Shown here piece by piece: positions 21,301-32,179 of a stretch of 40,398 nt of DNA (positions are counted from its first letter, which is position 1; each line of letters begins with the position of its first letter). The stretch comes from Nemertoderma westbladi (lineage: Eukaryota; Xenacoelomorpha; Nemertodermatida; Nemertodermatidae): NCBI GenBank assembly GCA_032718475.1, contig JAUCBJ010002114.1:1-40398 (forward strand), written 5' to 3'. The notes beneath the pieces are model-generated. The model searched no databases. It saw only the letters and a list, made by a program, of their open reading frames with translations, and had not been told where the DNA came from. The position numbers and the translations under genes are program-made.

Positions 21301-22850
21301 GCAGCTGTGTGTGAACCAACCTTATTACCAAACTATATTATGCAGCTGTGTGTGAACCAACCTTATTACCAAACTATATTATGCAGCTGTGTGTGAAGCA
21401 ACCTTATTACCAAACTATATTATGCAGCTGTGTGTGAACCAAGCTTTAATACCAAATATTTTGCAGCTGTGTGTGAACCAACCTTATTACCAAACTATAT
21501 TTTGCAGCTGTGTGTGAGCCAACCTTTAATACCAAATATTTTGCAGCTGTGTGTGAACCAACCTTATTACCAAACTATATTATGCAGCTGTGTTTGGAGC
21601 AACCTCATTACCAAATTATATTATGCAGCTGTGTGTGAACCAACCTTATTACCAAACTATATTACGCAGCTGTGTGTGAACGTGAACCAACCTTTAATAC
21701 CAAATATTTTGCAGCTGTGTGTGAACCAACCTTATTACCAAACTATATTATGCAGCTGTGTGTGAACCAACCTTTAATACCAAATATTTTGCAGCTGTGT
21801 GTGAACCAACCTTATTACCAAACTATATTATGCAGCTGTGTTTGGAGCAACCTTATTACAAAACTATATTATGCAGCTGTGCGTGAACCAACCTTATTAC
21901 CAAACTATATTACGCAGCTGTGTGTGAACCAATCTTTAATACCAAATATTTTGCAGCTGTGTGTGAACCAACCTTATTACCAAACTATATTATACAGCTG
22001 TGTGTGAACCAACCTTTAATACCAAATATTGTGCAGCTGTGTGTGAACCAACCTTATTAACAAACTATATTATGCAGCTGTGTGTGAACCAACCTTTAAT
22101 ACCAAATATTTTGCAGCTGTGTGTGAACCAACCTTATTACCAAACTATATTATGCAGCTGTGTGTGAACCAACCTTATTACCAAACTATATTATGCAGCT
22201 GTGTGTGACGCAACCTTATTACCAAACTATATTATGCAGCTGTGTGTGAACCAACCTTTAATACCAAATATTTTGCAGCTGTGTGTGAACCAACCTTATT
22301 ACCAAACTATATTTTACAGCTGTGTGTGAACCAACCTTTAATACCAAATATTTTGCAGCTGTGTGTGAACCAACCTTTAATACCAAATATTTTGCAGCTG
22401 TGTGACAACCAACCTTATTACCAAACTATATTATGCAGCTGTGTGTGAACCAACCTTTAATACCAAATATTTTGCAGCTGTGTGTGAACCAACCTTATTA
22501 CCAAACTATATTTTACAGCTGTGTGTGAACCAACCTTTAATACCAAATATTTTGCAGCTGTGTGTGAACCAACCTTTAATACCAAATATTTTGCAGCTGT
22601 GTGACAACCAACCTTATTACCAAACTATATTATGCAGCTGTGTGTGAAGCAACCTTATTACCAAACTATATTTTGCAGCTGTGTGTGAACCAACATTAAT
22701 AATAATAATAATAAAGTAAATATTTCTAAAGCGTCTTGCCTAATAATAATAAAATTATTAATAAAGTTCAAAGACGAGTGGTCGGTGCAAAGAATGTATT
22801 CGAATTATTGTTTTATCAAACTATTATAATGCAGCTGTGTGTGAACCAAC
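18344..22850 (-). other. HOIP intron (GT-AG), 4507 bp
   Basis: The donor is AATAAG|GTTGGT at 22850 and the acceptor TTTTTTTCATTTCAG at 18344; splicing keeps phase 0. Almost all of it is the 41/39-bp satellite at 18548-22699. The part nearest exon 1 (22700-22818) is unrelated AT-rich sequence with an (AAT)n tract. It separates the array from one isolated satellite-like unit that overlaps the donor site itself. Confidence 0.92.
18548..22699. repeat. 41/39-bp satellite filling the HOIP intron
   Basis: There are two interleaved unit types of about one hundred units in all. Both start CAGCTGTGTGTGAACCAACC. The 41-bp type continues TTATTACCAAACTATATTATG and the 39-bp type TTTAATACCAAATATTTTG. Every unit carries a CAGCTG palindrome. 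On the HOIP sense strand nearly every unit carries AAGGTTGGT, the same core as the real exon-1 donor. A higher-order block of 1218 bp is repeated almost exactly (from about 19200 and about 20418). A single further unit, the putative founder, overlaps the exon-1 boundary at 22819-22863. Confidence 0.96.
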
Positions 22851-25800
22851 CTTATTATCACCAAGCAATCTCTGCAATTTATCCACATCGAAATCTCTCA
22901 AATAATAAAGGCAGTCCCTTGGATGGTGAGCGTGCAACCCACCAATCTTGTTACACATATCTACAGTGCAGCGTTTAACAAACGGCTTGTTGCATCCGGA
23001 ACAGAACTCATGTTTGCACTGAGAGCACTTAAAGTGCATGCAACCCCCCCGCGCCAACTCAAAGCGCATCTTGCACTTGGGGCAGTCGATCCCGTTGGCC
23101 GCCAGATGGGCGGCGAGGCCTTCGGCTTGGAAGTCCGGATCATTCTGCCGCTGCCACGCCCCGAAATCGTCGCAACTGATCCCGTCGTGCTGCGGCGCCC
23201 ACGCTTTCTTACACCGGAAACAGAAAGCGGACCGACACGAAACGCCCGGACAGACGACCTTGAGGATGTCCGGATTCTCAATAACGAACCCGTTGTTACA
23301 CCGGGAACACCACCGGAAGTTGGGATCCTCCATTAAGTTTCGCTCCAACAACTTCTGAGCGAGCAACTCAAGCAAATTATCGTCGAGTATCTCGCGTAAC
23401 TTTTCCTGTAACAACTGGAAGTATTCGTACTCCTCCGTGTGGTTGTGCAGCTCGGGTTTATCGCAACTCGGACACACCATATTGATTATGTTCCGCTCCC
23501 TGAGAACGACGGTGAAGTATTCCTTAACGCAATCGACGCAGTAATCGCGGCATTCGCAATGCGACGAGGAGTACATGCGATGCATCGGTATGTTATCCTC
23601 GAAACATGTCTTGCACGTTTGGTTAAGGTAGGTGACGGCCCCGTCGGCGCTGGTGCACGCCTCGCTCGCCTTCAAACAATCCTCGAAGCTGTGCGAACCC
23701 ATATCCATCAGGTGTAGCAGCATATCTGTGGAGTCCACGTCGCAGTGGCACAACTCGCAAAGCGCCGCACGGAATAGGCGGTCCTGCCGTGGCCAGCGCG
23801 TGTCGCTAGCGGCGACCGTGATTGTCTCCATAACGTCCTGTCGCTCTGACGACCGCACGCTCAACAACTGAGGATCCGTAACATCCGACAAAAAGGAAGA
23901 CAAACTTTGACTCTGTAGATCGAAGATCGCGGACGAAACATTCCCGTTGAATTTCGCTAAAACCGCGTCGATATTAACGTCGTCGGATCGGATCGAATCC
24001 CGGACAGCGTCGCGGCGGCGTTCGCGCAGAGCGCGGCAATGTACCGCGGCGGCGGGCGCGTCCCCGCCGGCCAAACACAGGGCCTCGATCGCCTCCGTCT
24101 CGGAGACCTCCGTCCGGCCTTCCGGGGTCCGCAACGCCGCGTACACCGTCGTCACGGCCTCGTGCAGACCGGCTGTCACCCAGGCGACCGGGGTGGTCGG
24201 GACCAACGCAGCTAACTCCGCGATACACGAGCGCTGTTCGCCGGATCGCTCCATCGCGCGGAACGCGGACACCATATCGAGGGAGGCTGAGTCCCTCATA
24301 CGATTGCTTTCCGTGACGTCCCAGAGAGGATCCGTGACGTCACAGGGAGGGCTCGTGAAGTCACGGGGTGAGACATCGCCTGATTGTGAGTCGGAGTGAC
24401 CGGTAGGGGCGTCTTGGACCGCGGGGCAGCCGCAGGACTGGCATAGCGACAACTCGTTGCTGTTACTCAACGAACACCGATCGCAGGCCCACAAAGACGG
24501 CCGAGTGGTGGTCGGCGCGGTGGCCGCACTCTGCGCCGACTCATCGGGGCCGCGACTCGCGTCGCATAAGGCGCACCGCTCGTCGTCTATGTCGTTATGG
24601 TAGGTGCAGACGGGACAGTCCCACAGCTGCTCCTTCGGGAACAAACTCGGTAAACTGCAAAGTCTATCGGATGTTTTCCCCGACGGTTTAACAACCGCAT
24701 CTTCCGAAGGGATGAGTTTAGCAGCTAGGAAGGAGGACCGGGGTTTCGGGATCGGGGGCGTTTCATCTGAGATGGTTTGCCTGAGAGGCGGCCGGTGGGG
24801 GGAGTCGGAAGGTTTCGGAGGGAGGGAGAAGAACGACGGAAGTTCTCGACGCTCCTCGACCGCACCGCACTCGGGACACTCGATGTAGTCGCCATCCACG
24901 GCGACCTCGATCGCTTCCCCGCAGTTGTAGCAGGTAATACACTCGATGATGGAGGGACCGGGGGACATCTGGGGAACGGCGGGCGTCACTTCCGGTTGCT
25001 GGGATTTAAACAACTTGTGGGGAGGAGATAAAGGCGATGTTAAGTTCTCTTTCTCACAGAGAAGGCAAACGCCAGTGGCGGTGGGTCGCGTACAATTAGG
25101 ACATCGGTTGAGAGTGGGAGGCATGCTGGAGTGGTCGTCCAAGGGTGGCAAAGCATGGGTTAAAGGGGTTGGGGAAGGGCTGATATCGCTGGAACAGTCG
25201 TAAAATATCACGTCTGAATCGGCGGCAGAACAATCGGCAGTGGAGAACCCTGTCTCTACTGCCTCGCCGGGGTCCATTGAAGCGCCGCATTCCCGTTCGA
25301 TATCCCGGTAATCGATGGTGGAATCCAATTCCACCGATCCATCTGGGTATAGTACATCGTTTAAACTGTACCGGACATCGGCGGGTATCTGGGCTCCGTA
25401 GTAACCGAGGAACGTCGACGGGTTTGGATGTTGGCCCCCCCACGCGTAAAGAACTTCCCCCTGCGCGAGAACAATCTCCAATATGAACTCGTACACGTCA
25501 TCTTGTATAGGATAGAAATCCTCTGGAATGGACAGACCGTTGTCGATTTCCTGGCTGTACCCCAAGTCATTGAGGACACCGTAAACTCCCTGCATGAGCT
25601 TGAGTGACGAAACAAATACTGTGTTTGTGAATACTATTTTTCGCCACCCCGGGGGTTTATCGTCGGGCGCTAAACTATCCGCATAACGACGGAGTATACT
25701 CAATCCGCGCACCAGATCGCTCAGCGTTTCCTTCATAGGACACTTTAGGTTAGCTCTCAACAACAAAGGGAAGCGCAGTTTATTATAAAGATTATGAGTG

Positions 25801-25988
25801 GAACTGTAGCGAATTACATCCACTGCCATTGTTGCCAAAGTATCGTCATCTTTTATGTTTCGCATTATTAGACCTTTCAACGTATTCCTTTTCTTCAGAT
25901 AATCGACATCTCTTTGCGACGGCCGCGGTGCCGCATATATATTACCTGCCGGGAGATCGGAGTAATCTATAACTTCAATGTCACCCAT
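22851..25988 (-). CDS. RNF31: HOIP/RNF31-like RBR E3 ubiquitin ligase, exon 1 (1046 codons)
   Basis: Catalytic subunit of the linear (Met1-linked) ubiquitin assembly complex, a cytosolic regulator of NF-kB-type signalling and cell death. A single exon holds nearly everything: a PUB-like domain (about 30-185, with GWRKIVFTNTVF and the GYSQEIDNGLSIPE block); Cys-rich fingers from 296 and 353; two NZF fingers, WDCPVC (from about 456) and WACDRC (from about 500); a helical UBA-like region (about 590-720); RING1 from Cys792; IBR 894-939; RING2 from Cys969. Catalytic Cys983 lies in ARGGCMHF with His985. The LDD begins after RING2, with HHPRDCLYYLRD (Arg1031-Asp1032). The start ATG is 25986-25988. 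The open frame runs eight codons past the donor (to 22824), but homology places the splice after Lys1046. The full protein is 1163 aa; human HOIP is 1072. The central part of the exon is GC-rich, unlike its surroundings. Confidence 0.96.
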
Positions 25989-26910
25989 CTGGCTAATTAA
26001 ATCGTGAGAGGAATCCTACCGCCGGTACCGGTACGGTGGTTAAGGTTGTAACTTAGGTCTACCTTACTGGACTAAAGCAAAAGCAGTACAGGCTGGCAGG
26101 TACTGTTGTGTGGTATTGTTTCTGGTTAGAATTTGTTTATTAGCGGATCCAACGATAAAATATTTACATGTAAATAGTTTGGCGTTATGAGACAACTACA
26201 AGTACAACGATCACAATGTGACATAGACAATGTATTAAATATAACGCACCTTAAATAGCAATACATAGGCCTATTAAATACAAATGCAAAGTACCGTAGG
26301 CCTAGTTAGTTTTATTTAATTTTGAATCATACTTATTATTACATATATATATGTATATTATTACATACATATTATTTATTGAAATTTACTTATGTATACA
26401 ATAAAAATTAATGACAATATCCAGATATCATTATTATTATTATTATACTTATTATCATATATACCGGTATATATACTCATTAAAATACAAAAATAGAAAA
26501 AACATGAAAAATGTTATAATAAATGGGTGGTCTTTTACAGTTCAGCAATCTTCATATGGCCGTTACCAGTTACCGATAGGTGAGACAAATCAGGAGATCT
26601 GGGGCATTGAAGAACGTTCCAATTAGTCCCATTAGTCCCAAGCCCCATTAGTCAGTATGTCGGTACTTTCAATTGAAGAACGTGGTATTCGCACTCGCAG
26701 ATATTCCCAGTAAGAGTTTTGCAGTTGGTTTGGTAAGATGGCATGCGAGAGGGGAAGATGGATTGGTTGAGAGTGATAATAATTGTTTTAGAAAGTTGAT
26801 TTTATTTTGTCGATCCCTTTCAGGTTTGAAACAGTGATACGAGCTGCTATTTCTGCATAGGAGTATATATATATATATATGGTCATATTTCAAAATATCG
26901 AGAGTAAAAA
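25989..26910. other. 5' flank of the HOIP gene
   Basis: Contains the presumed minus-strand promoter and 5' UTR. An ACCGGTACCGGTA-type cluster lies at about 26020-26035. (AT)n and (TTA)n simple repeats occur at 26340-26460 and 26865-26880. No promoter motif can be assigned. Confidence 0.4.
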
Positions 26911-28745
26911 TAACGACAGTTGAAAAATATCCGAGAGTAATTATTTCAGTATTTAACGAGAGTAAAAATATCGAGAGTAAAAATAACGAGAGTAAAAATA
27001 TCGAGAGTAAAAATATCGAGAGTAAAAATATCGAGAGTAAAAATATCGAGAGTAGAAATATCGAGAGTAAAAATATCGAGAGTAAAAATATCGAGAGTAG
27101 AAATATCGAGAGTAGAAATATCGAGAGTAAAAATAACGAGAGTAAAAATATCGAGAGTAAAAATATCGAGAGTAAAAATATCGAGAGTAGAAATATCGAG
27201 AGTAAAAATATCGTTAGCAAAAATATCGAGAGTAAAAATATCGAGAGAAAAATATCGAGAGTAAAAATATCGAGAGTAAAAATATCGAGAGAAAAATATC
27301 AAGAGTAAAAATATCGAGAGTAAAAATATCGAGAGTAAAAATAACGAGAGTAAAAATATCGAGAGTAAAAATATCGAGAGAAAAATATCGAGAGTAAAAA
27401 TATCGAGAGTAAAAATATCGAGAGTAAAAATAACGAGAGTAAAAATATCGAGAGTAAAAATATCGAGAGAAAAAATATCGAGAGTAAAAATATCGAGAGT
27501 AAAAATATCGAGAGTAAAAATAACGAGAGTAAAAAAAACGAGAGTAAAAATATCGAGAGTAAAAATATCGAGAGAAAAAATATCGAGAGTAAAAATATCG
27601 AGAGTAAAAATATCGAGAGTAAAAATAACGAGAGTAAAAATATCGAGAGAAAAATATCGAAAGTAAAAATATCGAGAGTAAAAATATCGAGAGTAAAAAT
27701 ATCGAGAGTAAAAATATCGAGAGTAAAAATATCGAGGGTAAAATATCGAGAGTAAAAATATCGAGATTAAAAATATCGAGAGTAAAAATAACGAGAGTAA
27801 AAATAACGAGAGTAAAAATATCGAGAGTACAAATATCGAGAGTAAAAATATCGAGAGTAAAAATATCAAAAGTAAAAATATCGAGAGTAAAAATATCGAG
27901 AGTAAAAATATCGTTAGTAAAAATATCGAGAGTAAAAATAACGAGAGTAAAAATATCGAGAGTAAAAATATCGAGAGAAAAATATCGAGAGTAAAAATAT
28001 CGAGAGTAAAAATATCGAGAGTAAAATATCGAGAGTAAAAATATCGAGAGTAAAAATATCGAGAGTATAAATATCGAGAGTAAAAATATCGACAGTTGGA
28101 AAATATCGAGAGCGAAAATCACGAGAGTAAAAATATCGAGAGTAAAAATAACGAGAGTAAAAATATCGAGAGTAAAAATATCGAGAGTAAAAATATCGTT
28201 AGTAAAAATATCGAGAGTAAAAATATCGTTAGTAAAAATATCGAGAGTAAAAATAACGAGAGTAAAAATATCGAGAGTAAAAATATCGAGAGCAAAAATA
28301 TCGAGAGTAAAAATATCGAGTGTTGAAAAATATCGAGAGTAAAAATAACGAGAGTAAAAATATCGAGAGTAAAAATATCGCGAGTAAAAATATCGAGAGT
28401 AAAAATATCGACAGTTGGAAAATATCGAGAGTAAAAATAACAAGAGTAAAAATATCGAGAGTAAAAATATCGAGAGTAAAAATATCGAGAGTAAAAATAT
28501 CGAGAGTAGAAATATCGAGAGTAAAAATATCGAGTGTTGAAAAATAACGAGAGCAAAAATAACGAGAGTAAAAATATCGAGAGTAAAAATATCGAGAGTA
28601 AAAATATCGAGAGTAAAAATATCGAGAGAAGAAATATTGAGAGTAAAAATATCGAGAGTAAAAATATCGAGAGTAAAAATATCGAGAGTAGAAATATCGA
28701 GAGTAGAAATATTGAGAGTAAAAATATCGAGAGTAAATATATTTA
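26911..28745. repeat. 15-bp satellite array, about 120 units
   Basis: The unit is CGAGAGTAAAAATAT. Variants include AACGAGAG, CGTTAGTAAAAATAT and the inserts CGACAGTTGGAAAATAT and CGAGTGTTGAAAAATAT, which recur at spaced positions (about 28091 and 28409; about 28317 and 28532). The plus strand reads a pentapeptide NIESK over and over, and the minus strand reads hydrophobic pentapeptides. These are by-products of a period divisible by three. The distal end passes into a perfect palindrome. Confidence 0.96.
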
Positions 28746-28754
28746 CTCTCGATA
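28725..28754. repeat. 30-bp perfect palindrome at the end of the 15-bp satellite
   Basis: Two satellite-derived half-sites, TATCGAGAGTAAATA and its exact complement, meet head to head. After it, short degenerate satellite strings appear in inverted orientation (TTTACTCTCGATA; CTCGATATTTTT near 28793). The array therefore flips at this point. Confidence 0.93.
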
Positions 28755-30568
28755 ATCTAGTTACTATTGAGAGTAACTATATTTTTCAAATCTCGATATT
28801 TTTCACCAACACCGCGTATAATACTGCAGGAAATACTTTCATTTGAAAGATTTCAGTTTCAATTGAGACGAGGTTAATATTTATTAAACAACCTATTATG
28901 ACGTATGCGTATGCGTAATTAAACAACCTATTAAGACGTATGTGTATTAAATTCTCGAGGTCAAGGTCAAAGCACAAGGTCGGTTACGGTTGTAAAGTAA
29001 CGCCAAGGTTGTTGTATCTATCAAGGTTGTTGTCCAAATGATTTGACCTATATCAGTATATCTGTAAATTCTAAGTTTTGTGTAGGCCTATATCTTGTGC
29101 AGAATCGGTAATATATCTCATATTTCTATCCAGCTATCAGTCTGTCAACCTGCACCTGCAAGCTGCAACTATGTCGAACTGTCGAATGCCTTTTTGAAAT
29201 CAATGAATGTGGCTTATACTGTTATAGGTCCTACGGATTTAGAGTTGGTACGAAGCATAGAACTTTCCACTTCCACAGTCAGGACAGTCTGACATACATT
29301 TTCAAAGTCTATAAATTTCTTAAGCGCCTGCCTTGCTGCCTTGTGCAGTTGTTAGTTGTGGATGTCAGGATGTGGATCGTTCAGCGCTGCAGCGATGAAA
29401 CCATCGTGATGAAAACATTGCTGCATTGAAGAGTTATTAAATATACCGCAACAAACATTAATCACAGATTCACAAGGATAAATATAAAAGTGCAAAGTAG
29501 GCCTAGTGCTGTAGTGTGCTAGTTGCCTAGTGTTATTGAAGATAGGTCTGTATTGCTGTAGGTAGCTGTATTGTACTGTTGTAGGGCAGTCTGGCAGTAG
29601 GGAAGATAAAATAAAAATATTGAGAAATTATTATATTAGGCCAGTAGGCCCTATATTATTCATAAAACCTTTTAGAAGACATACAGACATAGGCCTACCT
29701 ACAGCAGTACAGCGTACAGGCATAGTTCAATTAGGCCTATAATTCAGTAGGCCTAATTATATAGGCTAATTATTACAGTATTAGTACAAGCAAATACCAG
29801 TAAAATATAAGTCATATCATAAGTAGGCCTACTGAAGTACCGGCTGACCGGTAGGCCCTAATAATCTAGGAGGACATGAGGTTAAGCTGTTAAGTGTAAC
29901 AGCACCAACAGTGTAATGTAATTCTGTAATTGTCCAATTACCGGTACCGGTAACGGTAATCATAAAGATAAAAGTTCAAAACATAAGTTATCAGGTTATT
30001 AATAGGCCTACCTGCCTACAGTAATAATAGGCATAATCCTGTAAGACTATAGTCAGATAGTAGGCTACTATAGTACTATATATTATTATTATTATTATTA
30101 TTATTATTACACCCATAGTCAAAAATTGCACATATGAAATTTATTTCAAATAAAAAATAGATCTTTAGATAAAAATATATACAGTAACAGTAAGTAGTGG
30201 GGGAGGAGACTAACCAGGCCCGTGCACTTACGGTTAGCCATTCCATTATTTAAGTTAATTAATTTGTATACTAATCTGCTAATCGTTATAAGTACATGTA
30301 AAAGTAACTAAAAAGTATTAAATAATTAAACGTTTCCCTGATAAAAATATTTTTCTAAAAAATATTGTTAAAGATATTTTTCTACTGCCCGTACTAAAAT
30401 TGATATATTAACAATAGTATTATATATAATACCTGTAGACTAGACTGCTAGACAGTGCTAGAAGCAATGTACCGGTATGTCAGTATGTGCAATGCAAGGG
30501 AGCAAGGTAGGCCTACGGCAGTACGGTAATTGTTGAATTGTCTATGGTTAATTATGTAATTGATTGAC
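28755..30568. other. Non-coding spacer
   Basis: Includes a 36-bp tandem duplication (ATTAAACAACCTATTA at about 28883 and 28919), a short (TTA)n tract near 30080, and many TAGGCCTA/ACCGGTA palindromes. No supported gene. Confidence 0.45.
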
Positions 30569-30752
30569 AGATTGATTCGCAATAATCTGATAATAGGCTA
30601 AATTAAAATATATACAATTTGTCTAGTGTCAGACAGTTGCAGCTTGTTGTTGCTACTTGCTGAAAGGCCTACGCGGCTGCTGCGCTACAGACTGACTAGT
30701 CAGACCGCAGGACTACCTACAATCCTACTACTGTACTACTGTAGGCAGGTAG
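30569..30752. repeat. 184-bp direct repeat, left copy
   Basis: Starts AGATTGATTCGCAATAATCT and ends ACTGTAGGCAGGTAG. I compared it base by base with 32180-32363 and found no difference. It marks the left boundary of the non-LTR element insertion. Confidence 0.95.
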
Positions 30753-31029
30753 ATTGATTGATTGAATTTTTTCCCATATAAAAAATACATACTGCACAAT
30801 ACTGAAATAATATATATAAATCACAATTTACCGGTAATTTATTTTACATTGTTTTATGTAAATTATGTAAATTAATGGATGGTATAATACATGTTTGAAA
30901 TTATATAATAAAATTGTCTTGCCTAGGTATCATAAATGGTCTAACTCTGTACAGTAGTTTACAATAAATCACGTGTACCGTATATACATACATTAAACTT
31001 GAAATAAAATAAAATTTACAGTTTAAAAT

Positions 31030-31320
31030 ATATCTGTTACGTAGCTACAGTTTAAAAAGTAGTATCACATACGTACAGTAAAATTTATTTAACAAGGTAC
31101 AATAAAATACGAACACGTAGTTTAAAACTTTTCACATATTATGTATAGTAAAATTAACCCGGAGTATCAGTACGTAACTACAGTTTAAAAAGTAGTATCA
31201 CATACATACAATGAAATTTATTTAACAAGGTACAATAAAATTTATTTAACAAGGTACAATAAAATACGAACACATAGTTTAAAACTTATCACATATGTAC
31301 AGTAAAATTAACTCGGAGTC
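31030..31320. repeat. About 150-bp tandem duplication in the non-LTR element 3' UTR
   Basis: TACAGTTTAAAAAGTAGTAT occurs at about 31046 and 31180. Each is followed by CACATAC, a TTATTTAACAAGGTACAATA block (doubled in the second copy) and a GTTTAAAACTT block. Confidence 0.8.
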
Positions 31321-31334
31321 TCAGTATAATTTTA

Positions 31335-31495
31335 TACAATAAAGCAAGGTATACAAAATAAAACAACGTAGACAAAATAAAACAAGGTAGACATCAATAA
31401 AACAAGGTAGACAAAAATAAAACAAGGTAGACAAAATAAAACGAGGTAGACAAAAATAAAACAAGTAGAACCTTAAAATAAAAAACAAGTAGAAA
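31335..31495. repeat. Short tandem repeat, about 17-19-bp unit
   Basis: AATAAAACAAGGTAGACAA recurs about eight times with small length changes. The minus-strand frame through it, rich in Phe, Leu, Tyr and Cys, is produced by the repeat. Confidence 0.85.
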
Positions 31496-31758
31496 ATGTG
31501 CAATATTAGATTAAAATGGAGGGATAGCCTTATGAGGTTTCACCTCGTTTCCATAAGGGTCCCTGTGCTCTATGCGGCAGACAATATTATTTGCACCAAA
31601 ATTGTAATGAAAATGGAATGGCGCCAATGAAATGCTAAAAGTAACTGAAAAATACAATAAAAAATAGCAATAAATGCAATAATAAAAACACTGTAATATA
31701 TAAAATATAGCCTATAAAATAAATAATTATGAAGTTCAATAAAATACAATGTTTATAA

Positions 31759-32150
31759 TTAATAATCATAATAAATGTATTCATTTGCATTTTCGCTTAG
31801 CAGCTGCTGTAGGTAGTAGTCTTTGAGGTTGTGTTTGAACACTTCTAAAGTTTTCACGTTCGTTAAGCTTTGAGGCAGTTCGTTCCAAATTTTTGGGCCC
31901 AAGTAAGTGAACGCTTTCTTGCCGCAAACTGTCGTACAATGGGGGAGCGCAGCTGATGACTCAGTAGAACGCAGTGAGTGTGTTTGACAACGAAGGTTAA
32001 CGAGGTCTGACATGTAATCGGGTGATATGTTGTTAACAATTTTGAACATATGTGATGCTATAACTGCCTTTATTCTTTCGTTTAGAGGGAGCCAATTTAT
32101 TTCTTTGAAGTGTTGGATTCCGATATGTTCACGAGGACCGTAATAATTGA
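31759..32150 (-). pseudogene. C-terminal fragment of a non-LTR retrotransposon RT ORF
   Basis: About 130 residues are readable. They include INWLPLNERI, SPDYMSDLV, HSLRSTESS, KKAFTYLGPKIWNELPQ and VFKHNLKDYYL. This is the characteristic region downstream of the reverse transcriptase in many animal non-LTR elements. The catalytic domain itself is absent because of 5' truncation. The first residues of the open frame come from the simple repeat, not the element, so no start codon is meaningful. Confidence 0.85.
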
Positions 32151-32179
32151 TTGATTGATTGGTTGATTGATTGATTGGA

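Larger units (their letters stand above)
30753..32179 (-). mobile_element. 5'-truncated non-LTR retrotransposon, 1427 bp
   Basis: The insert lies between two exact 184-bp direct repeats. On the minus strand it reads the C-terminal end of an RT-type ORF (stop at 31759), about 1 kb of 3' UTR, and a terminal (TCAA)n tail (30753-30765). The other end (32145-32179) also carries a (CAAT)n run joined to the truncated coding region. The 3' UTR contains a hairpin-like block near 31527-31560 (CCTTATG...CATAAGG). The coding end resembles the CR1/L2 and related non-LTR groups; the exact clade is not certain. Confidence 0.75.

Noticed and set aside
19357-22647. Plus-strand open frames of 68-111 codons in the HOIP intron
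   Set aside because: Repeat-derived, duplicated with the satellite blocks, and antisense to the HOIP transcript.
22923-25486. Several plus- and minus-strand frames inside HOIP exon 1
   Set aside because: GC-rich coding sequence gives long shadow frames; the RBR frame has clear homology and catalytic residues.
7779-28745. CRISPR-like arrays
   Set aside because: Repeats are head-to-tail without unique spacers, in a eukaryotic setting.
26669-28755. NIESK-type and Phe/Leu/Ser-rich open frames in the 15-bp array
   Set aside because: A period divisible by three keeps frames open on both strands; no non-repeat domain is attached.
29095-29292. 65-codon frame with a Cys-containing N-terminus
   Set aside because: No similarity recognised and no splice or regulatory context.
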